A stretch of DNA of 64,000 bases from Malus domestica (GCF_042453785.1 NC_091669.1:33063001-33127000); one strand, 5' to 3'. Counted from the first letter of the stretch, positions 11,163 to 23,800 are shown. The notes: a model not told the origin generated them from the letters alone. A program made the numbers and translations.

Positions 11163-11592
11163 TGTTGGAGCCTAAGCATGGCAGCTAGATCAAGCATTCA
11201 AAGTTGTTGCAATATGGAAGACAAAAAAGCTCGAAAATGTCTAAGTGTTGTTCTTAGCTAAGTCTATATATATGTGTAATAAACGGTTAAGATTATATCA
11301 TCTTAATGGTGTATAACTTTACACGCGTCCAGTTTGTTAGATGTTAAGTGAAACCATGTGAGTAGCACATGATCATAGTCACGATGCTTTGATGATGTTG
11401 GCAACGACTATATAGCTAGTTTTGTAGCCGAGTTTCTTGGTGCAAATCCAACATAGATTCGAGGAAGCAACGTACTCCTTCTTCTTGAAAGTTCATCTCT
11501 GTCATTCCTTTTGCAAATTCATTTCAATTACTTGTTGAATTTGTTACAAATTGATAGAGAAATTTAGCTCAAAAGTAGCTCAAACACTAACA
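11163..11592 (+). repeat. Probable 5' LTR of the Copia element
   Basis: Begins TGTTGG and ends CTAACA, forming the usual TG..CA inverted ends. It is followed directly by TGGTCTGAGAGC, a close match to the initiator-Met-tRNA primer-binding site (TGGTATCAGAGC) of plant Copia elements. No 3' LTR was found downstream, so LTR identity rests on these end features alone. Confidence 0.55.
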
Positions 11593-11688
11593 TGGTCTGA
11601 GAGCCAGGCTGGATTTGAATCTGGGAGTGAATATGTGAATTTATAAGTGTTTGGCTGGGTTCTCAACGGGGAGCTTAGAAGTTTAAAA

Positions 11689-14120
11689 ATGGCCGGATCT
11701 AGCATAGATCTTCGTGTGCCTGTATTCATTAGAGTCAATTATGAATTCTGGTGTGTTAGGATGAAAACAATTTTCAAGTCTCACAATCTATGGAGCTTTG
11801 TTGAAGATGGTTTCACACACGGATGAGAAGCAAATTCTTGCTAATCAGGATCTCATCTCCAGAGATGCAAGGGCATTGGGACTGATACAAGGAGATGTGA
11901 GTGATGAGATCTTTCCTAGAATCACCAACCAAGAGATTGCAAAGGATGCTTGGATGTTCTTAAGCAAGAATTCAAGGGTGATGCTCAGGACATGGCTGTG
12001 AAATTACAAGGTATTCGCCGTGATTTTGAATATGCTAGGGGTGAGAAATAATGAATCTCTCTCTGATTATCTAGCTAGATTATATGGTCTTGTGAATAAG
12101 ATGAAGATGTTTGGTGAAACCTTGCCAAATAAGATACTACTTGAGAAAATGTTAATTAGTCTAGCTCCTGCATATGATAATATTGTTTCTGTTATTGAGG
12201 GAACTAAGAAATTGGATGAGATTAATCCAAATGAAGTTGTTGCAACTTTGAAAGGATTTGAGCAGAGATTGAAAAGACATACTAAAGATGAGGAAGTGAA
12301 TGATAAGGCATTTAGCAATCTTAGTATCCAAAATAAAAGTGGATCACAGACCACTGGGTACAAGGGGAAGAAACCTTTCAAATTAAGAGATAAGAAGGTT
12401 GATTTTAAGGATAATGATAGGTCTCAAAATGTTGTCAAACCCTGGTTTAACAAGGAGAACACAAGAGATTCATGTAAAATTTATGGAAATATACACTACG
12501 GGTGAATGCAAATTCAAAGAGAGGCCTAAATGTCACAATTGTGGCAGATTCAATCATTTTGCTAGAGATTGTAGAAGTAAACCAGTTTAACAGGTTCAAA
12601 TGGCACAACAAATGGAGGAGGAAACCTCTATGTTCATTGCTTGTGATTCAGCTGCAATTGTTAAAAGTGAACATGTCTAGTATATTGGCAGTGGATTCAA
12701 CAATCACATGACTTCACGTGAGTCTATATTGATTAATCTGGACAGAAGTATCTCAACAAGAATCAAAATGGGGAATGGACAGATTGTTCAAGCTAGTAGG
12801 AAATGAACTTTGGTGATCGAAACCAAGAAGTGTACCAGACACATCAAAGAAGTAATGCTTGTGTCAGGACTGGATGAAAACCTTTTAAGTGTGGGGCAAA
12901 TGATGCAACATGGTTACTTCTTATTATTTGGAGATGATCAGGTTGCAATCTTTAAAGATACAAGTTTGGAGAGTCATGTTGTTACAATACAAATGACTTG
13001 TAATAGGCGATTTCCACTACTTACGAAGGATATGAATGGTTCTGCACTAAAAGCCAGTTGTGATGGTGATGCTTGGGAATGGCACAAAAGGTTGAGACAT
13101 TTGAATTTCAGCAGCTTACAGTTGTTATCTAATAAGGAAATGGTGTTGGGATTACCAAAACTCAAGAAGTCATCTGGTGTATGTGAATGATGCATTGCAG
13201 GAAAGCACCACTGAGATGTCCTTAGTAAAGAGCTGACTTGGAGAGCAAGCAAGCCTCTGGAATTAATCCACTCAGATGTTTGTGGATCAATGCAAGTCAC
13301 AACATTTGGAGGAAACAGATATTTCTTAACTTTCATTGATGATGCAACCAAAATATGTTAGGTTTATCTTATGAACCACAAATTAGAAGTGTTCAAAGTG
13401 TTCAAGAAATTCAAAGCCATGGTTGAATTGTAGAGTGGCCACAAAATTCTAAAGTTAAGAAGTGACAGAGGTGGAGAGTATAACTCTCATGAATTTAATT
13501 AATTCTGTGAAGACTTGGGGTTGGAGAAACAATTGACTGTAGCTTATTCTCCGTAGCAAAATGGTGTTGCTGAGAAGAAGAACAGAACCATTGTTGAAAT
13601 GGTTAAGAGTATGCTTCATGACAAGCACATGTCCTATGAATTCTGGGGAAAAGCTATTAACATAGCTGTGCACTTGCTCAATAGGTGTCCAACCAAGGCT
13701 GTGGAACACAAAACCCCATTTGAAGCTTTCAGTGGCAGAAAACCAGGTATTTAGCACTTGAAGGTGTTTGGATGCATCTGTTATGGTCACATACCTAGAC
13801 AATTAAGACATAAACTTGATGAATCCTCTACGAAAGGCATATTTGTTGGATATGGGAAAATGGAGAAAGAATACAGGAACTATAATTTGAGTACCAAGAA
13901 GATCTTTCTGTCAAGGAGTGTTGTATTTGATAAGAAAGGTATTTGGAATTGGAATGCAGAAAATTGTGACAAGCTATCATTTCATGTTAATCTCAATCTA
14001 CCTGAAATTGATCATTGCATTCAGCTAAAAGGGAACAAGAGTGTATCACATGAATTCACTGATTCTCAAACTGGGAGTGGTAAGTCAAGTACAGCTAAAG
14101 CTACAACAGTCAAAGAAAGA
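11689..14120 (+). pseudogene. Copia retrotransposon gag-integrase remnant
   Basis: Broken plus-strand pieces follow the Ty1/Copia order. Gag starts MAGSSIDLRVPVF at 11689 and continues in another frame (12020-12505); a CCHC knuckle CHNCGRFNHFARDC lies at about 12529. GAG-pre-integrase motif WHKRLRHLNFSSLQLL is at about 13080. The integrase core has LELIHSDVCGSM, LRSDRGGEY, GVAEKKNRTIVEM and NRCPTKAVEHKTPFEAF, followed by [14 protein letters not shown]. Multiple stops and frameshifts are present. Reverse transcriptase, RNase H and the 3' LTR are absent: the element stops at about 14120 and eIF4A-III sequence starts. Protease region was not clearly recognised. Confidence 0.85.
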
Positions 14121-14121
14121 T

Positions 14122-15258
14122 CACTGAGTGATATTCGAAAGCTTGAGCACAGAGTTCATGTGGTGTGTGGAATTCCAGGTAGAGTTTATGACATGATCAA
14201 GAGGAGAAGCAATCGAGCCATTAAATATTACTAGTTCTCGATGAATCTGATGAAATGTTAAGCAAAGCATTCAAGGATCAGATATATACAATGTCTACAG
14301 ATGTCTTCCACCTGATCTCCAGGTCTGCTTAATTTCCGCTACACTTCCTCCAGAAATTCTGGAAATGACGAGCAAGTTTATGACGAACCCTGTAAGGATC
14401 ATTGTCAAGCGTGACGAGTTGACTTTGGGGGGAATCAAGCAAATTTTCGTTTCGGTTGAAAGAGAAGAATGGAAATTTGATACATTATGCGATCTTTATG
14501 ATACTCTTACAATTACACAAGTTGTTATTTTCTGCAACACAAAGCGAAAGGTTGATTGGCTGACCAAAAAGATGAGGAGTAATAATTTTACTGTATCTTC
14601 CATGCATGGAGACATGCCTCAAAAGGAAAAAGATGCCATTACCCCAGAGTTTCGCGCTGGAAATACTCACGTCCTGATCACCACTGATGTTTGGGCTTGG
14701 GGCCTTGATGTTCAGCAGGTAAGTTCTTGATCTATTTATCTTTTATACCTTGATAGACAAGTTCCCATGAATTCTATGGGTGCACATGCTATATGTGTAT
14801 GTGAAGATATATTGCCTTCAAGCTCTAGCAAACATGTTATACATACATATGCTTTTGCTGCACAGATTTTTCTAATCATGTGATGTTTTCCCTTCATCAA
14901 GTTTCCTTGGTTATCAACTATGATCTTCCAAACAATCGGGAGCTATACATTCATTGGATCGGTCGTTCTAGTCATTTTGAGTGCAAGGTATGCATGTATT
15001 CTACTTTTTTGTAAGTGTGATATGTTTTCGCCGATGGATCTCGTGTCTGTTTTTGTTCTGTATGCCAAAACATATTCTTAGTCTTGTTTTGTTATGTTTT
15101 TCAGTTCTAATCATAATGTGCTATAATTTGATTATTGTTTGCAGAGTGTAGCGATAAACTTTGTCAAAAGCGATGATATCAAGATCTTAAGAGACATTGA
15201 ACAATACTACAGTACCCATATTGACAAAATGTCGATGAACGTTGCCGATTTGATTTGA
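14122..15258 (+). pseudogene. eIF4A-III (DEAD-box RNA helicase) 5'-truncated pseudogene
   Basis: Sequence matches the C-terminal two thirds of eIF4A-III, the exon-junction-complex helicase. Visible are [26 protein letters not shown], the motif II region [66 protein letters not shown], then after introns [20 protein letters not shown] and [26 protein letters not shown] ending NVADLI and a stop. Exons: about 14122-14718, ~14901-14986, 15145-15258. Damage: frameshifts near 14210 and 14300, a lost AG acceptor before the second exon, Arg to Trp in VWARGLD, and loss of the Arg in HRIGRSGR. The Q motif and P-loop are missing because Copia sequence replaces them. Confidence 0.88.
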
Positions 15259-16140
15259 GAGCTCTGTTGCCGTCCGTCGTCATCATCCTCTAGGCAAACT
15301 GCTAAGTCGAGGGGTTTTGAGTCGTTGATTAATTGGCATCGTTGTACTGCTTTGTTAAATATTTTTTGGTCTGAATACACTATTTTAAATAAGTTTTTCG
15401 ATGAAAACATAAAACTTTTTTCATTAGCATCCTGCTTTTTGTTGAATACACCACGCATAAATTTTATAAAATATATTATTTTATAAGGTATATGTAGAAA
15501 CATAGTTGTGCCTTCCTTTCCTTCTTCTCTGATGTGGGTGTGTGCGGATAGTATAAGGTATATGTAGAAAGTATGGGGAATGACAGTAATTCGAGAATGT
15601 GTTTGAGGTGTATTAAAATAAATATTAATTAAAAATATATATGTGGAATGTATTTAATATGTAAAGTGTATTTAACAGTACGTGAGATGCGAATAAAACA
15701 ACCCTAAAATTATATCAGAAACAAATATGAAAAATATTAAAATCTACATAATCGCAAAAGGAGCACAATATTTGCCTGGGAAACGAATAATTGCTCCGTT
15801 GTTTCGAAACTTTCTCACATATCTCTATGATCAAAATACAAGATTCAAATCTATATACAAATTGGAAACCTTTATATAGTTGACTTTACCCCGATCTCTA
15901 AACGTACAGTCAATATATATAGACAGTAAATTAGTAATTTTGTATAACCTACCGTCAATATAGACAGTAAATTAGTAATTTTGTATTAAAGAGCTCGGGT
16001 GGAAAAATTGTCTACCCCAAAAGGACCATTGTCTACATTCCAAATGTCATGCTTTAAAGTTTAAAATGTGAACTAAGTGCGATGATTTACATTTATCATG
16101 TTGCTAATTATTTTCTTTTATCTTTGTCTACATAAATTGT
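15259..16140. other. Intergenic region with short repeats
   Basis: No gene seen. A ~47-bp unit (GTCAATATAGACAGTAAATT and neighbours) is repeated twice at about 15907-15990. The stretch 15700-15920 is a diverged copy of 18660-19045 in the same orientation. Confidence 0.5.
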
Positions 16141-16149
16141 CTACCCCAA

Positions 16150-16312
16150 GAGGTCGCACTTGATGTGATGGCAAGTGCCTTCGCCCATGAGCGGTAGGTC
16201 TCGGGTTCGAGACTTGGGAGCAGCCTCTCCATAAAATGGGGGTAAGGCTAGCCGACATTCACCTCTCCCAGACCCTGCGTAAAGCGGGAGCCTTGTGCAC
16301 TTGATACGACCT
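16150..16312 (+). mobile_element. Au SINE, copy 2
   Basis: Full-length copy beginning GGTCGCACTTGATGTGATGG, with box-A-like TGGCAAGTGCC, box B GGTTCGAGACT at about 16204, and the conserved body to TACGACCTTTTT. The phrase TTTATCTTTGTCTACAT occurs just after it and also at about 16117-16134, some 18 bp before the element, which may be a displaced target duplication. It lies in opposite orientation to copy 1. Confidence 0.9.
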
Positions 16313-16492
16313 TTTTATCTTTGTCTACATTTTCACTTATTTTCACGTTTTGAAAAGAGTTTCATCAATATAAACCTTATTCAATTCGCTCGTATCCTTT
16401 TTCAATCATGTTGGTGAAATGAGTTTATTTCCATGCAAATTCTGATTACATTGAAACACGTTGTGATTTAGAATTGAGACTGAAATTTTTTA

Positions 16493-17685
16493 GGGTAAAT
16501 TACATAGTAGCCCCTCAGGTTTGAGGTCTATTGCAATCTTATACAACATCTTTAAAACATTTCACTTTCATACCTCAAGTACCATTTTATTTCAAAATAA
16601 TACATCCGTTAGATTTTCCGTCCATTAATCCGTTAAATGTTGACGTGGCTGCCACATTTGTGCCACGTGGCAAAAATAATAATTTTTTAATTTTTTTTAA
16701 ACCTAAATCTTCTAAATTAAAAATAAATAAAAAACTGAAACTTTATCCCTCCTCTTCCTACTCTCTTTTCCCCTCAACCCCCACCATCTTCATCTTCTTC
16801 CCTGCAACCCAGGAGAGAGAGAAAGAAAGAAAAAAAAAAAGCCCTTCAGTTTGTCTTCCCCACCCCTCATCCTCCTCCTGTCTTCTCCCCCATTTTCATA
16901 TTCTTCCCCCGACCCCCTACCTGCAACCCAGGAAAAAAAAACTCAGATCCCGTCATCGCCGGGTTCGTGAGGTGGGAGGAATGGGTGTGAATTTAAGGAG
17001 TGGGGGTGTATAGAGGAGGGAAGAGGGTGGGTGCGAAGGGGGGTTGAGTCGCGGGGGAGGGAAGGGGTTTTTTCTTTCTGGGTTTGGGGGGGTTCGCGGG
17101 GGCAGGGGGTGGATTTTTTCTTTCTGGGTTGGGGGGTTCACGGGGGTGGAGGATGGTAGACGATGCATGGGATCTTGGTTCGTGCAGGGGAGAAGGGGGG
17201 GATCTGGGTTCGCGCGGGGGGAGGATAAGGAGGGGGTTAATGGGATTTGGGTGTGGGGGGGATATGGGATTGGGGTTCTTTTTCTTTTTCTTTTTTTTCT
17301 GGGTTTTGGGTTGAAGGTGCAGGTATGGGTTTTGGGTTGAAGGTGCAGGTATGGGGGCGAGGAGATGGGAGGAAGAAGAATGAGGAAGAAGAAGAAGAGA
17401 AGAAGAAAGAGGAGGAGAAGAAGGAAAAAAAAAAAGATATGTGGCAGACAGGTTTCTAAAAAAAATTAAAAAATTATTATTTTTGCCACGTGGCTCACAT
17501 TTGGCAGTCACGTGGCACAAATGTGGCAGTCATGTCAGCATTTAACGGATTAATGGACGGAAAATCTAACGGATGTATTATTTTGAAATAAAATGGTACT
17601 TGAGGTATGAAAGTGAAATGTTTTAAAGATGTTGTATAAGATTGCAATAGACCTCAAATCTGAGGGGCTACTATGTAATTTACCC
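16493..17685. mobile_element. Non-autonomous MULE with ~200-bp terminal inverted repeats
   Basis: The two ends are long inverted repeats: GGGTAAATTACATAGTAGCC at 16493 reappears inverted at the right end (17666-17685), and similarity runs inward about 200 bp, including TAACGGATTAATGGACGG and the GCCACGTGGC block. Flanks are AATTTTTTA and AATTTTTAA, a 9-bp target duplication with one mismatch, as in Mutator-like elements. The inside (16740-17440) is one strand purine-rich, very G-rich with many GGGG runs and a ~27-bp direct repeat near 17300-17350. There is no transposase. Open frames inside are low-complexity artefacts. Confidence 0.88.
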
Positions 17686-17689
17686 AATT

Positions 17690-19180
17690 TTTAAAATAAG
17701 GATGTCATATTTTTCTCATTTTTATTCTAGTAGGTTGCTAACCAGTGTTAAACCAAAAGAATGCAAGATCATTCAATATGCACTCAAACACTTTTGGCAT
17801 GAAGTAGGGGTACCTAACACTCCCTCACAGTTATTTTACTACATCCTTATAAATGAATATTTTGTTTCATTTGACTCATTTCAATACTTATACATAACGT
17901 AAAATTGACTTGGACAATCGAAAAAAATGAAAAATCAGTATTGAGTGTAATTTTGTAATTTTGTATTTTGAGGTGTTATGGAGAAATTGTCTAATTCCAA
18001 AAGGATAATTAGCAATATAAAATATTGGAGGAAACTAAAAGGTTATATTCCCGAATTGGCCAATCTTGTATTTCGAATTTGATCTATTCCTGAAAGTTAT
18101 AACGCTTGTCATTACGAGTGATTACAACTACATGCAAGAAACGAATCTCAATTTTAGCAAAAAGTTAGAACTGGATATTATAGTTACATTCAGGAAACGA
18201 ATGATGGTGATGAGGAGACGGGAAGAAGATAGGTGGTCAACAAGAGCTAGATATTTTCTTGAGAGAGTGATAAAAGTTCGCAAAAGGTTCGGCAACGAAA
18301 ATCAAGGGCGAATTTCATTCCAAAAAACAGAAATTGTGCATTGCAGCCACCAATAACGACAAGGAAGGAACAATCAAAGAGGCATAGTCGAGGTCAGAAC
18401 CTATCTGATCTAACTATAAATCAGTCACCAATAGCCTTTCTTAGAGAAATAGTTAGTGAAAGGCAAGATTTACAAATGAGAATTGAGGAATGGTGACATA
18501 GAAAAAGACACAGTTCCCCCTAAAACTTTCAAACAAGAAATAATTCATGTTTTTGCCAATTTCTTGACTCAAATCCAAACAACTATAACTTGGAAATCTA
18601 CCGTAATTCCATTGGACCGCTTGCCGTGGTTTATTTTGAATGTAAGTTTTTGGATGAAAACATAAAATCATATCAGAACCAAGATGCCCATGTAGATCTG
18701 GTCAAACAAATATGAAAAATACCACGAATCTACATAAATCGCAAAATGAGCAAAATATTTGCTTCTAAAACTAATAATTGTTCCGTTGTTTCAAAACTTT
18801 CTTGTACATACCAACCTTTGCTCTACTTCCATGGAAGAACACAATATAACATATCAATGATTTACACAATTTCAACTTTATCAATCGCGTTTCAAAGTCT
18901 TTGTCACGCACGCTTTGAAAATCACTATAGCAAGGTACGCCAAGACAAGGGCCATGCTCACTAGTAAGACAAGATGATCGAAAGAAATTTTTTGGATAGT
19001 GTAGTTAGTTGACTTTACCACGATCTATAAACCTACAGTGAACAGATAAAAGGTTGGTCTGGACAAAAACAGGATCTTTGGATGGAAGTTTCAAATAATA
19101 CGACCTGGCAAGCAGGTCAGACCCCTCAACTAGGACAATGAGGCACGGTTTATTCCATTAAAGCATCATCCACTAAAAAA
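17690..19180. other. Intergenic region without supportable gene
   Basis: Scattered short open frames only. The part 18660-19045 repeats the order of landmarks at 15700-15920 (AAATATGAAAAAT, AATCGCAAAA, TGTTTCAAAACTTTCT, GTTGACTTTACC), showing a diverged direct duplication. Confidence 0.5.
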
Positions 19181-19238
19181 AATTGATTAAGAAATAAGCA
19201 TGCTTATTAAAATGAATCTGCGATTTCTAGTTAGGTAC

Positions 19239-19886
19239 CTGGTTGTGGAGACGACGCATGCACCCTTTCCCTCTGTTTCTGCTCTAATGCATACTTCACC
19301 GTCATTACTGCAATCTTGAGAACAAACAGAGCTTGCATTTTCCTTTGGAATAGAAGTTCTTTCAGCCAGGAAGTTCCAAACAAACCTTGAAATGTCACCA
19401 ACGTATCCAAGATAAGGTGTGGAGGAAGGTTCATCAAGCATAACACCAACATAATGGCTCGGGCAGGTATTGGCTGGTGATATATAGCTTTTCACCAGAG
19501 CACCAGAAAGACCTGGCTCACAGTCCAACACGCAACCCACTAGTTCTTCAACTAGTGAAGTATTCACGTTGGGATGTCAAACCTGAACTGCTTAGATTTT
19601 TGGTGTCACTCGCAAGAATGTAAAGGGTGCGTGCTACAAGGGAAGCAGCCGCCACAATGGATGACAAGTTGATATTTGGTGCAGTGAAAAGTCAAAGTAC
19701 GAATGAAAGAAAAGAGATTTTGGATCACCTTGTAGCATCAAGATGATTAGCCAAGAAAGAACAAAAGAATACTTAAAAACTCACATAAATCATCAAGGTG
19801 ACTGTGGTAGAACTTGTTGGTGAAGACAGTATCAAAATCTTCTAACACAACACCAGAGGTTAGAGAGTTCTGTTAAGAGCAAGGAG
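19239..19886 (-). pseudogene. Nicastrin gene fragment
   Basis: The minus strand shows consecutive pieces of plant nicastrin, the glycoprotein subunit of gamma-secretase: GVVLEDFDTVFTNKFYHSHLDD (about 19870-19785, donor GTGAGT), then INLSSIVAAASLVARTLYIL, then NTSLVEELVGCVLDCEPGLS through SYISPANTCPSHYVGVMLDE and DISRFVWNFLAERTS to CVVSTTR at 19239, ending on a GT donor. A frameshift lies between the second and third pieces (~19580), and the acceptor before the second piece is lost. The rest of the gene is not in the neighbourhood. Retained introns show a genomic duplication, not a retrocopy. Confidence 0.82.
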
Positions 19887-19889
19887 CTA

Positions 19890-20640
19890 TTGAGAATTCC
19901 ATGAAATCAACAATAAAAAACGATATCCATTTTCTTGAGCATTCAATATCTCCGAACAGAACAAAAAGCTAAATATAAAGGAAAAAATGCGTAATTATAC
20001 GGCCCAGTAAAACATAAGCTACAAAAATCTTAGTCCTTCCCTGAGTTCAAGATTCTGCGGATTCAACAAAATGAAACTTATGTTTTTGATAATTCATCTC
20101 AAATTAAATGTTTATCAACCTCTACCAGAGGTTTTTGCTCATAGTCTGTATAATAGGTTTTTGTTTATAATCTACCTTACGTGTTTTGGACTTGATTTGA
20201 AAATAGCTGAAATTTTTGGACTTGGATCAAAATGCACCAAATTTTAATTCAATTCATTCAAAATCTCATACGAGATATGAGATTTGTAGATACATAAAAT
20301 ACACTAGAAAATCCCTTTAATTCCCTCTAATTCCTCAACTTTTTCAAATTATTTAAAATCAAATTCTAATTGAATAGACCTAGAATGTTATAAACTTTTT
20401 AAAAATCTTAATTGATTAAACTCATATTTCTAAGAATTTTAATAAATTATCTTAAAATCCTAATCGAATACCTATTGAATTTCAAATAATTATTTAAAAT
20501 CCTGATTAAATCATCCTAGATTCATTTAAATAAAATCTCTCAAAATTCCAATTGAATACACCTCCTAAACACTAGATTCTTCTACTGCCTTGTATGGAAT
20601 TTCCGTACAAGTAAACTGCGTGTGTCTCCTTTGGGTTCTA
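19890..20640. other. A/T-rich upstream region of NDUFS1
   Basis: Nothing coding is visible. From about 20270 to 20560 a loose repetition of ATT-rich phrases such as TAAAATCCTAATTGAAT occurs. The gene promoter lies at its right end. Confidence 0.5.
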
Positions 20641-20649
20641 CAAAACAAA

Positions 20650-20681
20650 TGGGCTCTCAATGGGCCTTTTCTCAATGGGCC
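20650..20681 (+). promoter_or_regulatory. Three site II elements (TGGGCY) upstream of NDUFS1
   Basis: TGGGCT at 20650, TGGGCC at 20661 and TGGGCC at 20676 are spaced 11 and 15 bp apart, 160-190 bp upstream of the ATG. Site II motifs are known to drive plant nuclear genes for respiratory-chain and ribosomal proteins through TCP-type factors. This matches the job of the gene; activity here is inferred. Confidence 0.65.
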
Positions 20682-20841
20682 GCTTCTTTCGTTAATCAAT
20701 TTGGGAAAGAGTTTCCACTTCCAACGTCGCAACGCAACGACCACACCTTCCATTTCTAATTCTCTCCGTCTTCGTAGCTCACAGAGCTTCTGAAAGCAGC
20801 AAAATCGAACACATTGCTAGTGCGAGCTATCATCGACAGCA

Positions 20842-23800
20842 ATGGGGTTGGGATCGCTTGCTTCGAGGGCCCTGAAGCCCACAGCGTCAAGGCTCCTCAG
20901 CTCTCAGAACCCTAGACCCTTCTTCTCCTTCCACAGGGCGGTCTCAACCACGCCGGAGCTCCAGAACGCCGACCAATCAGCGGCAGCGGCCCAGCCCGAC
21001 CCCCCGGCGGATCTCCCTCCTCGGACCCCTGTGGGCGGGGCCCGTGTCCACTTCCCGAATCCCGAAGATGCCATCGAGGTCTTTGTCGATGGATACCCCG
21101 TCAAAATCCCCAAGGGATTTACTGTGTTGCAGGCCTGTGAGGTCGCCGGCGTTGACATCCCTAGATTCTGCTACCATAGTCGGTTGTCGATCGCCGGTAA
21201 CTGCCGTATGTGCCTTGTTGAGGTTGAGAAGTCGCCGAAGCCCGTCGCCTCCTGTGCCATGCCTGCCATGCCTGGTTAGGTTCCCCTCTAACCTCCATTT
21301 TCAGCTTGTGTTAGCTGTTTGTTGCTTCAAATTTCCAATTTTCGGACTTTCTTTCCGGGTTTTCTGTTTGTCGAATTCCTAATCTCTTTAGTGTATAACT
21401 TAATTGACTATTGTTGTTACATGTTTCCTCCGTAGAAGTGTGAATTATGATTCTATTTCACACTAGGATTTTCGGTAGTGCACAATTTTGCGACGTTCTG
21501 ATTATTGTTTTTGGATTCACAGTAACATTTTGATTTTGATATGATATTTTGTTAATTGAGCAATACATTGTTTGGCTATGGCATAATTTGGTTGTGGTTA
21601 CAGTAGAATTAAATTTTACTTTATCTTTTTGTGCATAAAGTTGTGATTTTTTGACAAAAGTTTCTTCTTAGGCATGAAAATTAAGACCGATACACCAATA
21701 GCAAAGAAGGCTCGAGAAGGGGTGATGGAGTTTCTGCTGATGAATCATCCCTTGGATTGTCCAATTTGCGATCAGGGAGGAGAATGTGATCTGCAGGATC
21801 AGTCTATGGCATTTGGATCTGATCGCGGCCGTTTTACTGAGGTGAAGAGATCCGTAGTTGATAAGAATCTTGGTCCTTTGGTGAAGACTGTAATGACTCG
21901 GTGTATTCAATGTACAAGGTCAGAATCCAGCATTGCCTCTTCTTATACACCACATATTCACTACAGTTCTAGTGAACTGTATGATTTTTTGGTAAAATTT
22001 CTTCTAGTGTAATCTTTTTTATTCTAAAAAAATACACATTTTATCCCTTCATGCCTTGTTTTGAAGCATGAGAAACTATTTACTGAATGATTGATCTATT
22101 TCTTGTTTGGTGTTAGTGTATTTTTCATTTTTTTAGTGATGCTAAATATTGTCGCAGTTTTCCCTCTAAAAGTACACAATCTCTAAGTGTTGGTAGTCTA
22201 TCCCTAGTGTTTTGCGTTCGACAGTGAGTTACTGAATGATTGATCTATTTGTTGTTTGGTGTTAGTGTATTTTTAGTGATGCTAAATATTGTTGCAGTTT
22301 TACCTTTAAAAGTACACAATCTGTAAGAGTTGTTAGTCTACCCCTAGTCTATTGCATTTAACAGTGAGTTACTGAATGATTGATCTATTTGTTGTTTGGT
22401 GTTAGTGTATTTTTAGTGATGCTAAATATTGTCGCAGTTTTACCTTTAAATGTACACAATCTGTTAAGAGTTGTAAGTCTATCCCTAGTGTATTGCATTC
22501 GACAGCGAGTTATGACATTTGCAAATCATGTAGTCCATGATGTTTTCTCTAGGTAGAGTAAGTTTTCAAATTAACAACGTATATCACATTGTTGTTAGGG
22601 TTTAAGTTTATCACCTTCTTAAAATAAATTTTTGATATATCAGAAAACAGTTGCATCATTCATCGGCTTGGATAGAGCTCTTGTTTTAATTGCAAGCTTC
22701 TGATATAGAAGCGCGTTTGGTTGAACAGGTGTGTCAGATTTGCAACTGAGGTTGCGGGGGTTCAGGACCTTGGCATGTTAGGTCGTGGCAGCGGAGAGGA
22801 AATTGGGACTTATGTCGAAAAACTTATGACAAGTGAGCTTTCCGGAAATGTGATAGATATCTGTCCAGTGGGAGCCCTAACCTCAAAACCGTTTGCATTT
22901 AAAGCTCGAAATTGGGAATTAAAGGGAACAGAGACCATTGATGTTACTGATGCTGTTGGATCCAACATTCGAATTGATAGCCGAGGTCCAGAGGTCTTGC
23001 GCATCGTCCCACGATTAAATGAGGTAGATTTTATTAGACTACTTTTGATGATTGTTATCTCTGAGACTACATTTCTGCATTACTAATATATGCCAATGAT
23101 GCTTACACTAAACTTCAAAACTTACAACCTGCATAGACTAAGTTTTTAACGTATGATGTAAGGGCTGATATTAGTCATTTTTGATTTCTCAAATATGTAT
23201 AAATTCAAGTGCCAAGGTAGCTGAGATAAAACAGTTCTGATAATTGATGAATCATTAATTATTTCTTTTATTCCTGTTAATTGGAGCATTTGTTTTATTC
23301 ATCTGCAAGTTGACAAGTCAAACTTCACTTGCTTGCTTCCCTCATCCTTCACCTTTTTTATTTTATTTTATGAACAAACGATACTATCTACACTAAGGGG
23401 GTGGGGGAGTGGGCTAAGCCTCACAATGGGCTTGCAATAATTTGGTTCAAATTCGCCTTTGGTGAGAATCGAACCTAAGACCTCTCACTTACAAGTGAAG
23501 AGGAATACCACTAAACCGTACTACTTTGAAAACCTTATAAAACAGTGGGTTCCAGAAGAATATTGGGGCTCTCCAAATGTGAGGCTCAATGGAGGGGTTG
23601 GGCCCTAAAGCTCAATTGTTGTGAAGTGTGAATGAGAAGGTGAAAAATTAAGGATAAACATCTCAAACAAAGGGGCCTCAACTCTTTGGGGACTTCAGTA
23701 TGGGCTGCATGTAGATGTTTGGGACTTAAATATTGTCACTAGGCTCCAGAAAAGCTCATGGGAAGACATTATTCAAGGCGTTAATTTGTTTTATTCTTGC

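Noticed and set aside
16531..17520. Long Pro/Ser- and Gly-rich frames on both strands
   Set aside because: They lie inside the MULE and reflect one-sided G/C-rich low-complexity DNA.
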